DNA from: JAXMAR01 sp046350295
Lineage (GTDB): Bacteria > Planctomycetota > Planctomycetia > Gemmatales > Gemmataceae
Length of the DNA stretch: 64,000 nucleotides
Assembly (NCBI GenBank): GCA_046350295.1
Contig: JAXMAR010000042.1
Coordinates: 5,114 to 69,113 of the forward strand
Direction of reading: 5' to 3'
A model generated the notes under the pieces. That model was not told the origin of the DNA. It saw only the letters and a list, made by a program, of their open reading frames with translations, and did not search any database. Shown piece by piece: positions 34,082-42,135 of this stretch. Numbering within the stretch: the first letter of the stretch is position 1; each line of letters starts with the position of its first letter. A program made the translations under genes and the position numbers.

Positions 34082-35710
34082 ATGGGAGGGGAAATCCCAC
34101 AGTTCAATCCAGACGGCGATGAAGTCTTTCGTCGCTATCAGGAACTACAGGCGTACGTTGGCTGGGAAGCCAAGGACGCCGAACGCGTGGCTGCCTTGCG
34201 TCCGCTGCTCGAGCCGGCGCTGCAACCCCTGATCGACGACTTCTACGACGAGATTAAACGACATGCTTTGACGCGCGCCGTGATCACCGGCGGGGAGGCG
34301 CAGGTCGGCCGACTGAAAGGGACTCTGCTGGCCTGGCTCGTTGAGCTTCTCAGCGGCTCTTATGACCGCGCTTACGTGTTGCGACGCTGGCGTGTTGGCT
34401 GGCGGCACGTGCAGATCGGGCTGGATCAGGTCTTCACCAACGCGGCCCTGTCCCGGGTGCGACGCGGACTTTTGCTGGCGCTGGAATCCCGCTGGACCGC
34501 AGATATCAGGACCTTTCTCGAAGCCCGCCGTTCTCTCAACACGTTGCTCGATCTCGACCTCGCCATCATCGAGGACGCTTACCAGACCGAATACCTGAAC
34601 CGGCAGCGCTCCCTGGAACGCGTGGCCGCCGACAGGCGTCTGGCCGAGGAGAAGGATCGCTCGCAACGCGTCTTCCGCACCCTCGTGGAGGCGGCGCCTT
34701 GCGTGATCATCCTCCTCGACACGCACCGCCGGGTCGTCTATTTCAGCAACCACGCGGAACAGGTCACCGGCTACGAGGCACGCGCGGTGCGCGGCCGGCC
34801 TCTCTTTGACATCCTCCAAGGCGATGATCTGGCGCCCTTCGCCGCCGCCCTGGACGCGGTGCTGGCCGGCACGCCCACGCGCGGCCTGGAGACGGCCATC
34901 CGTTGCGCCGACGATAGCCCGCGCTGGTTACTCTGGAACCTCGAGAAACTGCCGATCGAGGGAGAAGGTCCGGCAGTTTTGATCGTGGCGCTGGACATCA
35001 CGGGGTTGCGAACGGCACAGGAGCAAACCGTGCAATCGGCACGTCTGGCGGCCATCGGCCAGATGATGACGGGCCTGGCACATGAGAGCGGCAACGCGTT
35101 GGCGCGCAGCCAATCCTGTCTCGAGATGTTGACCTGGGAGGTGGAGGACAAGCCGGAAGCGCTGGACCTAGTGCAGCGGGTGCAAAAGGCGCTCGATCAC
35201 TTGCGCCAGCTGCTGGAGGAGGTGCGCGGCTATGCGGCGCCGATCAAACTGGATTGCTTTCGCTGGAACCTGGCGACGGTGTGGCGTCAGGCCTGGGACA
35301 ACCTCGCCTTGAGCCGAAAGGGGCGGGACGCCCTCCTTCAGGAAGAAACCGAGGGGACCGATCTGAACATCTCTGTCGATTCCTACCGCCTGGAGCAGGT
35401 TTTCCGCAATCTGTTTGAGAATGCCCTGGCCGCCACCAAGGATCCGGTCCGCATCACCGTCCGGGCGAAAACGGCGCTACTGAGCGGAAGTGAGGCGCTC
35501 GAAATCCGCGTCGAAGACAACGGGCCAGGACTGACTGCCGAGACAAAGAGGCGGATTTTCGAGCCGTTCTTCACGACCAAGAGTCGAGGTACCGGTCTTG
35601 GCATGCCGATTGCCAAGAGGATCATCGAGGCACATCGCGGCCACATCGAAGCCGGCCAGGGGACTCAAGGCGGAGCGGAGATGCGAATCGTGTTGCCACG
35701 AGGCGAATAA
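34082..35710 (+). CDS. Globin-coupled (protoglobin) PAS histidine kinase
   Basis: 542 aa, no membrane segment. Residues ~10-175 are a protoglobin-type sensor; the proximal haem ligand is His109 in GWRHVQIGLDQVF, after the pattern of globin-coupled sensors, so it should bind O2, NO or CO. A PAS domain follows (FRTLVEAAPCVIILLD..., ~200-300). The kinase core has MTGLAHESGNALARSQSCL (phospho-acceptor His), NLFENALAA, DNGPGL and FEPFFTTKSRGTGLGMPIAKR, a HisKA/HATPase pair. Stop and start of the next gene overlap (TAATGA), so sensor and regulator are co-translated. Confidence 0.9.
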   Translation: MGGEIPQFNPDGDEVFRRYQELQAYVGWEAKDAERVAALRPLLEPALQPLIDDFYDEIKRHALTRAVITGGEAQVGRLKGTLLAWLVELLSGSYDRAYVLRRWRVGWRHVQIGLDQVFTNAALSRVRRGLLLALESRWTADIRTFLEARRSLNTLLDLDLAIIEDAYQTEYLNRQRSLERVAADRRLAEEKDRSQRVFRTLVEAAPCVIILLDTHRRVVYFSNHAEQVTGYEARAVRGRPLFDILQGDDLAPFAAALDAVLAGTPTRGLETAIRCADDSPRWLLWNLEKLPIEGEGPAVLIVALDITGLRTAQEQTVQSARLAAIGQMMTGLAHESGNALARSQSCLEMLTWEVEDKPEALDLVQRVQKALDHLRQLLEEVRGYAAPIKLDCFRWNLATVWRQAWDNLALSRKGRDALLQEETEGTDLNISVDSYRLEQVFRNLFENALAATKDPVRITVRAKTALLSGSEALEIRVEDNGPGLTAETKRRIFEPFFTTKSRGTGLGMPIAKRIIEAHRGHIEAGQGTQGGAEMRIVLPRGE

Positions 35711-36150
35711 TGAACGAAAGTCTACGTATTGCCGTCGCCGATGATGAGCCGGATATGCGCGAGTATTTTCGCCGCGTCCTGCCGCGACTAGGGCACCGGG
35801 TGGTCTGTCTGGCTCAAGATGGAGCAGACCTGGTGCGGCAATGCCGGGAAGCCAAGCCGGACATTGTCATCACGGACATCCGGATGGAGCCGATGGATGG
35901 GTTCACGGCGGCCGATGAGATCACGAACGAGCGTCCGGTGCCCATCATTATCGTCTCGGCGTATTACGACCCGGAGTTGGTGGCGCGCGCCAAGCCAGAC
36001 CGGATTCAGGGTTACCTGGTAAAGCCGGTCAAGCAGGCGGATCTGGGACCGGCGCTCCAGCTGGCGATGGCTCGCTTCAAGCACACACATCCTTCGGAGG
36101 CGTCGCCCACAGATCTCCGCGACGCGCTGATCGATGGTCTGGCGGAATAG
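35710..36150 (+). CDS. Response regulator (receiver domain only)
   Basis: 146 aa. Receiver domain: acidic pocket VADDEPD, phospho-acceptor Asp in IVITDIRMEPMDG, switch residue Ser in IIIVSAYYD and the conserved Lys in YLVKPVKQADL. No DNA-binding or enzymatic output domain; the C-terminal tail is short and helical. It is the cognate partner of the overlapping haem-sensing kinase and probably a phosphorelay intermediate or a single-domain effector acting on another protein. The sigma-54 activator on the opposite strand just downstream could be linked functionally. Confidence 0.92.
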   Translation: MNESLRIAVADDEPDMREYFRRVLPRLGHRVVCLAQDGADLVRQCREAKPDIVITDIRMEPMDGFTAADEITNERPVPIIIVSAYYDPELVARAKPDRIQGYLVKPVKQADLGPALQLAMARFKHTHPSEASPTDLRDALIDGLAE

Positions 36151-36180
36151 TCGCGTGCGTTCTTGAAGAAATCCGAGCGC

Positions 36181-37548
36181 TTACTCATCCTGAATCTTGT
36201 ATTTGTGGAGCAGACGGTACAGGGCGCGGCGGCTGATGCCTAGAACCTTGGCCGCGTGCACTTTGTTCCCTTTTTCCTGCTTGAGCACTTCCCGGACGTG
36301 CCGTCGCTCCACGTCGCGCAACAGGTCGGACGCGTCGGCGGCCGATTCGGCGCCGGTTTCGGCGGGGGCGGCTTCGACGATCGTCTCCGGCAGATCGTCG
36401 AGCGTGATATGCTGGTTCTCGGCCAGGATCTGAGCCCGTTCCAGCACGTTGGCCAGTTCCCGGATGTTGCCCGGCCAGGCGTATTGCGTGATGGCTTTCA
36501 AGGCGTCGGGCTCGATCTGAAAGCGTTGGGCGCCGATGCCGCGCGTGGCCAGGAAGTGCTCCACCAGCAGCGGGATGTCGGCGCGGCGCTCGCGCAGCGG
36601 CGGCAAGTCGATGGTGACGACGTTGAGCCGATAGAAGAGGTCCTCGCGAAATTTGCCTTCCTTGATCTCATCTTCGAGCGGCCGGTTGGTGGCGGCGACG
36701 ACCCGGACATCGGCGTGGTGCTCGTGAATGCTGCCGACGCGCCGGAAGTGTCCGTCTTCGAGGATGCGAAGCAGCTTCGCTTGCAGTCCGGCTGCCATTT
36801 CGCCGATCTCATCGATGAAAAGCGTGCCTCCTTCCGCGACCTCGACCAGACCGGCCTTCGTCGTCGTGGCGCCGGTGAACGCCCCTTTTTCATGCCCGAA
36901 CAATTCGCTCTCGAGGAGTGTCTCCTGCAGGGCGGCGCAGTTGATGGTGACGATCGGCCGCTGCCGTCGCTTGCTGTTGAAGTGAATGGCGCGGGCGACC
37001 AGTTCCTTGCCGGTCCCGCTGGCGCCGCGAATCAGGACAGTGCTGTCGGTCGGCGCGACCTTTTGAATGAGTTGCGTGACGCGCTGCATGGCCGGTGTCG
37101 AACCGACGAGCTTGTAGCGTGCCGATTCGTAATCGAGATGATCGGCCCACTGGCGCTCGCGCCGCGCTAGCCGGACCTTCTCGAACGCCTTCTGGATGTG
37201 TACTTCCAACTCCGGGAAATGGAAGGGCTTGGTGAGATAGTCGTAGGCGCCCTTCTTCATCGCCTGGATCGCGGTCTCGATGCTGCCGTGTCCGGTGAGC
37301 ATGATCGCTTCGATCTCCGGCTGGATCTCCTTGAGCTTCTCGAGAAGCTCAAGGCCCGTCATCCCGGGCATGTTGAGGTCGAGCAAGGCGATGTCGCAGG
37401 GAGGCGGATCGCCGCCGAGAAGCTCTTCGCCGCTCGCGGCCGTGGCAACCTGCATGCCTTGCTTTTCGAAGCGGCGTGCCAGAGTCTCGCGGAGCGCTTC
37501 ATCGTCGTCGACGATGAGCAGACGGATGGAATCGGGGCGTTGAGCCAT
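36181..37548 (-). CDS. Sigma-54-dependent response regulator (NtrC/ZraR family)
   Basis: 455 aa. Receiver domain (LLIVDDDEALRE, IALLDLNMPGMTG with phospho-Asp, ...TGHG..., YLTKPF). AAA+ activator: Walker A RGASGTGKELVARAIH, the sigma-54-contacting GAFTGA in HEKGAFTGATTTKAG, Walker B GGTLFIDEIGEM, and sensor/arginine region. A Fis-type helix-turn-helix (KVHAAKVLGISRRALYRLL) ends it. ATG 37548 is preferred as it starts four residues before the receiver strand; earlier in-frame starts at 37593 and 37692 lack support. Target promoters are unknown. Convergent with the single-domain response regulator. Confidence 0.93.
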   Translation of the reverse strand: MAQRPDSIRLLIVDDDEALRETLARRFEKQGMQVATAASGEELLGGDPPPCDIALLDLNMPGMTGLELLEKLKEIQPEIEAIMLTGHGSIETAIQAMKKGAYDYLTKPFHFPELEVHIQKAFEKVRLARRERQWADHLDYESARYKLVGSTPAMQRVTQLIQKVAPTDSTVLIRGASGTGKELVARAIHFNSKRRQRPIVTINCAALQETLLESELFGHEKGAFTGATTTKAGLVEVAEGGTLFIDEIGEMAAGLQAKLLRILEDGHFRRVGSIHEHHADVRVVAATNRPLEDEIKEGKFREDLFYRLNVVTIDLPPLRERRADIPLLVEHFLATRGIGAQRFQIEPDALKAITQYAWPGNIRELANVLERAQILAENQHITLDDLPETIVEAAPAETGAESAADASDLLRDVERRHVREVLKQEKGNKVHAAKVLGISRRALYRLLHKYKIQDE

Positions 37549-37719
37549 CGGCAAGCTCTTCTTGCGGCCGTCAATCGCGGTGACGATTGACATGTCGTTG
37601 TCGGCGCCGACCGAATGCGGACGCCACGGGTATTTTGATTGTATCGCATTCGTTCGAGCGAAGAAATCCAGGTTAGGGTGACGAACCGGCACACCAGGAA
37701 GGCACTACAGGATATCCGC

Positions 37720-38751
37720 ATGATCACCATTGACGGCTCGCGCGGCGAAGGGGGCGGGCAGATCCTCCGGACCAGCCTCGCCCTTTCCTTGATCACCGGC
37801 CAGGCGTTCCGGATGGTCCACGTCCGTGCCCGCCGGTCCAAGCCCGGCCTTCAGCCACAGCACTTGATGAGCGTGAAGGCCGCCGCCGCGATCAGCGGCG
37901 CTACCGTGCACGGCGCCGAATTGCGGAGCCAAGACCTGATCTTCGAGCCAGGACCCGTCAAGCCAGGCGACTACCGTTTTGCGATCGGCACCGCCGGAGC
38001 CACCGGACTCATCCTGCATACCATCTACTTGCCCCTGGCGTTGGCCGGAGGCGAGAGCCGGGTGACGATCGAAGGAGGCACGCACGTTCCGCACAGCCCT
38101 TGCTATCACTTCCTCGAAACCACCTGGCGCGGTTACATGAAACAACTCGGCCTGAGCATCGACCTGGCAATGGATCGGCCCGGCTTCTATCCGCGCGGCC
38201 GTATCACGGCGGGGATCCACGGCTGCTCGCAAGAGAAACTCAAGCCCATTCGCATTGAAGACCTGGCCGCGCCGCGCGTTGTAACCGGCTTCAGCGCCGT
38301 TGCCGGCTTGCCCGAGAGCATCGCGGAGCGACAGGAACGGCGGGTGCGGGAACGATTGGAGGAAGCCGGCTGCGAAGTTCATTTGGACCGGCAGCGCTGG
38401 GGAGGCGGGCCGGGAACGGTCATCGGACTCACGGTTCCGACGATACCCGTCCCAACTTTCTTCTTCGCGCTCGGGGCCAGAGGCAAACGCGCGGAGGCAG
38501 TGGCGGACGAGGCCGCAGGGCAGGTTCTCGACTTTCTCGGCTCGCAACCGCCAGGGATTGACGAGCATAGTGCCGACCAAATCCTTCTCCCGTTGGCGTT
38601 GCCAGCGGGGCAGTCCGTCTTCCCCGTGGCCCGGATAACGGACCATTTGTTTACTAACCGGGAAACGATCCAGACCTTCCTCAAATGGGGTTGCGATATC
38701 GCCGGTCAGATTGGGGAAGTGGCGCAGGTTACGACGAATTCTGGAAAATAA
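37720..38751 (+). CDS. rtcA: RNA 3'-terminal phosphate cyclase
   Basis: 343 aa. Converts RNA 3'-phosphates to 2',3'-cyclic phosphates using ATP, via an enzyme-AMP intermediate. The family opening MITIDGSRGEGGGQILRTSLALS is present; the segment RARRSKPGLQPQHLMSVKAA and FEPGPVKPGDYRFAIGTAGATGL follow. The catalytic His is expected in the final block (DEHSADQILLPLALP), which is intact. ATG 37720 starts exactly at the family N-terminus, with an AGGAT ahead. In other bacteria rtcA pairs with rtcB under a sigma-54 activator RtcR. A sigma-54 activator is divergent here, but it is NtrC-like with a receiver, and no rtcB is seen. Confidence 0.92.
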   Translation: MITIDGSRGEGGGQILRTSLALSLITGQAFRMVHVRARRSKPGLQPQHLMSVKAAAAISGATVHGAELRSQDLIFEPGPVKPGDYRFAIGTAGATGLILHTIYLPLALAGGESRVTIEGGTHVPHSPCYHFLETTWRGYMKQLGLSIDLAMDRPGFYPRGRITAGIHGCSQEKLKPIRIEDLAAPRVVTGFSAVAGLPESIAERQERRVRERLEEAGCEVHLDRQRWGGGPGTVIGLTVPTIPVPTFFFALGARGKRAEAVADEAAGQVLDFLGSQPPGIDEHSADQILLPLALPAGQSVFPVARITDHLFTNRETIQTFLKWGCDIAGQIGEVAQVTTNSGK

Positions 38752-38882
38752 GGTTTACTTATTGCCATCGCTGGCGCATAATTTTTTTTCGGGAAATAAG
38801 TCGGGGCATTCTGCCGTCTAGGCGTGATAATAAGCTCGAAAGGGAATGGTCCGAATCACTCTAAGTGGAGGCAACCCTCAAG

Positions 38883-39440
38883 ATGAAGAAGCGATTCATC
38901 CTGGGTGCGTTTGCCGTCATGGCTCTGGCTTCGGCCGGGGTGGTGGCGGGGGACGCTCTCAAATCCGGCCTGCCCGTGGGCGGGAGCCCGACGCCGTTCA
39001 ACCCGTTGAGCGTCACTGGGCCGTTCGAAGGCAAGAAGCAGTGCTTGGTCTGAGCTGCGGGCGGAAGCCCTGTCGTTGCGATCTTCGCTCGCGAGATCAA
39101 CGACGGCTTGACCGGTCTGGTCAAGAAGATTGACGCCAAGAGCTCGGAATTCAAGGCCAAGGGTATCAAATCGTTCGTCGTCATGCTGAACGACGATGAG
39201 AAGATCGGCGATCAACTGAAAGCGTTCGCCGAGAAGCAAGGCATCAAAAAGCTGGTATTGTCCATCGACAATGTCGCCGGCCCGAAGGACTACAAGATCG
39301 CCAAGGACGCCGACGTCACCGTCATGCTCTACACCAACCGCGACGTGAAGGCCAACTTCGCGTTCCGCAAGGGCGAGCTGACTGCCGCGAAGATCGACGA
39401 GATCGTCGCCGCTTTGCCCAAGATCGCTCCCAAGAAGTAA
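38883..39440 (+). CDS. Secreted thioredoxin-like protein with an in-frame TGA at the second Cys of a CxxC (candidate selenoprotein)
   Basis: 186 codons with GGAGGC before ATG 38883. Residues 1-22 form a signal peptide (ILGAFAVMALASAGVVAG). Then GDALKSGLPVG...GPFEGKKQCLV leads to TGA at 39051-39053 (codon 57), after which the same frame runs without further stops to TAA 39438 (GGSPVVAIFAREINDGL, KSFVVMLNDDEK, KLVLSIDN, VMLYTNRDVKANFAF). Only one codon interrupts an otherwise coherent protein of thioredoxin-like beta/alpha pattern. From memory, planctomycete relatives have CLxC at this place; TGA would make it CxxU. Alternatives: a Cys-to-stop substitution, or a -1/+1 indel pair giving CLVCSCGRKPVV. 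A hairpin at 39080-39098 (apical loop ~33 nt after TGA) could be a bacterial SECIS. Confidence 0.6.
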
Positions 39441-39468
39441 CGAAGCGGATCAGCGGCCATTCCTGCCA

Positions 39469-39500
39469 CGCCGTCGATTGTGTCGACGGCGTTTTTTCTT
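39469..39500 (+). terminator. Rho-independent terminator
   Basis: 9-bp stem CGCCGTCGA/TCGACGGCG (39469-39477 and 39483-39491) with TTGTG loop, followed by TTTTTTCTT. It ends transcription of the candidate selenoprotein gene, 29 bases after its stop codon. Confidence 0.92.
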
Positions 39501-39503
39501 GCG

Positions 39504-39557
39504 CTTTGATACGAAAAGGTGTCTGACCCCGGGGTCAGACACCTTTTCGTATCAAAG
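39504..39557. repeat. 54-bp perfect palindrome
   Basis: Two 27-bp arms with no spacer, each containing TACGAAAAGGTGTCTGACCCC, located between two convergent genes and ending two bases before the glycosidase stop codon. The perfection and length suggest a mobile REP/MITE-like unit; as RNA it would form a strong hairpin for either transcript. Confidence 0.9.
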
Positions 39558-39559
39558 CC

Positions 39560-41692
39560 CTAGCGCTTCCAGATCGGCCGCACTTCCCAGCTCGACAGCG
39601 TCCGGAAGTCCGCGCTCCCAGTCACGTCGACTCGAATCGAGCGCCGCGCGGCTTCCGGGATCAGCGGCATGGGGACGTACGTCAAACCGTCCGATGCGAA
39701 GACCTCGATTGCGGTGCGGTCCACAAGGATGCGCAGCTCCATGTGGCCGCCGCGCAACGGCGCCGGGGCTCGATGCTTGTTGACGATCAACTCCTCCTTT
39801 GCCCCGTCGTACACCACCGGGATGTCGCGCACCAGAAAGGTCACCTTCCCCTTGCCTGGCTTGAAGACGGCTTCGAGATCGACCAGCTCGGCACGGTCGG
39901 TCAGGGTTGTCTCACTGTTGGTGAGCGTTATCTTGTAGCCCGCATGACTCTTGCCACGTAGACCATTCAACTCCTTCACCGGCGCCCAGGCGAGGCGCGG
40001 ACCGTCCGGCGTCGTTCGCAGGCTCAACTCCAAAGGCACGGACATCGCCTGGTTGAACGCCATCCCCGGGCTCGGCGCCTGGAGCCAGCCGATCTGAATG
40101 CGCCGCCCGTCCGCCGCCGGGATATCACTGAAGGTCTGCGCCGCGTAGAAGCCCCGGCCGCGGTGGCCGGGTAGCTTTGGCGTCTCGGGCGTGAACTTCT
40201 CGCCATCGAAGCCGCCGATCATGTACTCGCTGCTGGCCGCGGTCAGCACCCATTTCTTCCGGGTCGCATCGCCGTCGATCGGCAACTCGAAGAAATCGGG
40301 GCACTCGAAGAAGCCGTCGATCTTGCTGCGCACGGTCCAGTCCTTGAGGTCGGGGGACGTGAGGAAGTGGATGGTGTGCTTCTTGTCGACCTCGACGTAA
40401 AGCGTCATCACCCAGCGCTTCGTCGGCTCGTGCCAGAAGACCTTCGGATCGCGATTGCCCGGCGTGATCTGCTTGAGTACGGGATTGCCGGCGTACTTGG
40501 TGAATGACTTGCCGTCTCGACTGTAGGCAAGGCACTGGACCGTTGGATTGCCCGCCGCGGTGTAGATGAGGACGAGGGGCGGCTTGCCGTCCTTGCCGAA
40601 GCCACTCGTGTTCTTCCAGTCGACGACGGCGCTGCCGGAGAAGACGGGGCCCATGGCGTCGGGATAAAGCGCGTCGCCAAGCTCTACCCAGTGGACGAGA
40701 TCCTTGCTGACGGCATGGCCCCAGTGCATGTTGCCCCAACCCCAGCCGTAAGGATTGTGCTGAAAGAAGAGATGGTACTCGCCATTGAAGAAGACGAGGC
40801 CGTTCGGGTCGTTGGTCCAGCCGCGCTTGGGGGAGAAGTGGAACTGCGGCCGCAGCGGTTCCCGGTAGAGGTCGGCGTCGCCTTTGAGTTCGTCTCCCTG
40901 ATCGATGCTTGCCAGCGCCGCGGAACCCGCCGGCGCCCGTCCTGCTTCGATGGTGAGCTTCTTGCCGCGCCACGCGGAGACGTCGAGCGGCGCCCACCAG
41001 TCGGCCTTGGCGTCGGCAAGCTCGACGTCGAAGAAGCGTTCGATCTTGCCGTCGACGACCACGTTCACCTTGCGCTGTTTGGCGCCGTTCTTCACCGGGA
41101 AGAACAGAAACCGGCTCGTCACTTCGACCTCGCGCGTCGCTTTGGCGGAGGGCATGGGCGGCTTGCGGTCGGTGAAGACGATGTGATCGACGTTGATGTG
41201 CCCCCAGCCTCCGGAAGCATTGTCGACGATCTCGAGACGCGCCTTCTTGCCCTTGAGCGCGCCCACGTCCCAGCCGGCCGCTTCGAGCTGCTCGCTGCCC
41301 CCCGGCTCGGTGTTCGGCCCGGTAGCGGAGTGGATGACCTTGCCGTCGACGAGAAGGTTCATGCACGTCTTGCCAGGATAGCCGCCGCCGCCGATGAGGA
41401 AGGAGATATAGCGCCGCTCGATGATGAACTCGGGCGACGTGAGTGTGCCGGTCGGGCCGTCGCCGCCCCGGAAGCTGTTGACGAGCCCCTTGCCACGGAA
41501 GCCGGTGACGGGCATCTGACCAGGAAGCGTGCCGCGGGCGGGCCCGGTCCCGAACGCGGCGCCGGTTGTCTTCCAGGCGCCGTACGTGTCGCCTTCGAAG
41601 TCTTCGAAGACGATGTCGGGGCCGTCGGCGCGAGCGCCTGAGGCGAAAACGAGCACAAGAAGGAGCGGCAGCAGACTGCGTGGAAAAGGCAT
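39560..41692 (-). CDS. Secreted glycoside hydrolase family 32 enzyme (fructan/sucrose hydrolase)
   Basis: 710 aa with a signal peptide (LLPLLLVLVFASGARA). Residues ~25-250 form an N-terminal beta-rich module (FEDFEGDTYGAWKTTG...), probably carbohydrate-binding. The GH32 five-blade propeller follows: nucleophile Asp in RGWTNDPNGLVFF, transition-state stabiliser in GNRDPKVFWH, acid/base Glu in FFECPDFFELP; FSGSAVVDW is also conserved. The C-terminal beta-sandwich closes with VDRTAIEVFASDG. It should release fructose from levan, inulin or sucrose outside the cytoplasm. The start at 41692 places the signal peptide at the N-terminus. Confidence 0.9.
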   Translation of the reverse strand: MPFPRSLLPLLLVLVFASGARADGPDIVFEDFEGDTYGAWKTTGAAFGTGPARGTLPGQMPVTGFRGKGLVNSFRGGDGPTGTLTSPEFIIERRYISFLIGGGGYPGKTCMNLLVDGKVIHSATGPNTEPGGSEQLEAAGWDVGALKGKKARLEIVDNASGGWGHINVDHIVFTDRKPPMPSAKATREVEVTSRFLFFPVKNGAKQRKVNVVVDGKIERFFDVELADAKADWWAPLDVSAWRGKKLTIEAGRAPAGSAALASIDQGDELKGDADLYREPLRPQFHFSPKRGWTNDPNGLVFFNGEYHLFFQHNPYGWGWGNMHWGHAVSKDLVHWVELGDALYPDAMGPVFSGSAVVDWKNTSGFGKDGKPPLVLIYTAAGNPTVQCLAYSRDGKSFTKYAGNPVLKQITPGNRDPKVFWHEPTKRWVMTLYVEVDKKHTIHFLTSPDLKDWTVRSKIDGFFECPDFFELPIDGDATRKKWVLTAASSEYMIGGFDGEKFTPETPKLPGHRGRGFYAAQTFSDIPAADGRRIQIGWLQAPSPGMAFNQAMSVPLELSLRTTPDGPRLAWAPVKELNGLRGKSHAGYKITLTNSETTLTDRAELVDLEAVFKPGKGKVTFLVRDIPVVYDGAKEELIVNKHRAPAPLRGGHMELRILVDRTAIEVFASDGLTYVPMPLIPEAARRSIRVDVTGSADFRTLSSWEVRPIWKR

Positions 41693-41745
41693 CGGTCATG
41701 TCCCTTGGATAATTCACTTCGCCGCGTTCAACGACTCCACCATGA

Positions 41746-42066
41746 TCACGAAGCGGGGCGGATCAGACGATCCATGGGAGGCTCGACGACCAAAGCGGCG
41801 GTTCCCGTGAGAATCACCTTCTGCCCGCTGAGCTTCTTGGCCAGCTCATGAATCTCCTTCTTCTCCGGCAAGGTCACGTCGATGCGACCGAAGATCGTGA
41901 ACTTGGGGCAACGGAAGGTGACGCCGACGATTTTCTTATCGTTTGGATCCAACCGGACGGACAAGACGCCTTTCGCCTCGAAGCGAAAGAAAGAGTCGTC
42001 TCTGCCACCCGCCGCCGGGGTACCGCCCAGCGGAAGCCCCGCGACCAGAAGAAGCAATGTCGACAT
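41746..42066 (-). CDS. Small secreted protein of unknown function
   Basis: 106 aa. Short signal peptide (TLLLLVAGLPLGGTPAAG), then a ~85-residue beta-type domain: FFRFEAKGVLSVRL, GVTFRCPKFTIFGRIDVTL, SGQKVILTGTAALVV. No catalytic motif is evident. It is the 5'-neighbour, on the same strand, of the GH32 gene (53 bp), and could be co-exported. AGGG precedes ATG 42066. Confidence 0.6.
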   Translation of the reverse strand: MSTLLLLVAGLPLGGTPAAGGRDDSFFRFEAKGVLSVRLDPNDKKIVGVTFRCPKFTIFGRIDVTLPEKKEIHELAKKLSGQKVILTGTAALVVEPPMDRLIRPAS

Positions 42067-42135
42067 GGCGAGCCCTCATCTGATTCGGTTGGTCTGTTGT
42101 TCTGACGATGGAACGGAGAGCCCGGATTGCCCGCC

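Noticed and set aside
39059..39070. GGGC-GGAA-GCCC hairpin just after the TGA as the SECIS
   Set aside because: The loop is only 9 nt from TGA, shorter than expected for bacterial SECIS; the 39080-39098 hairpin fits better.
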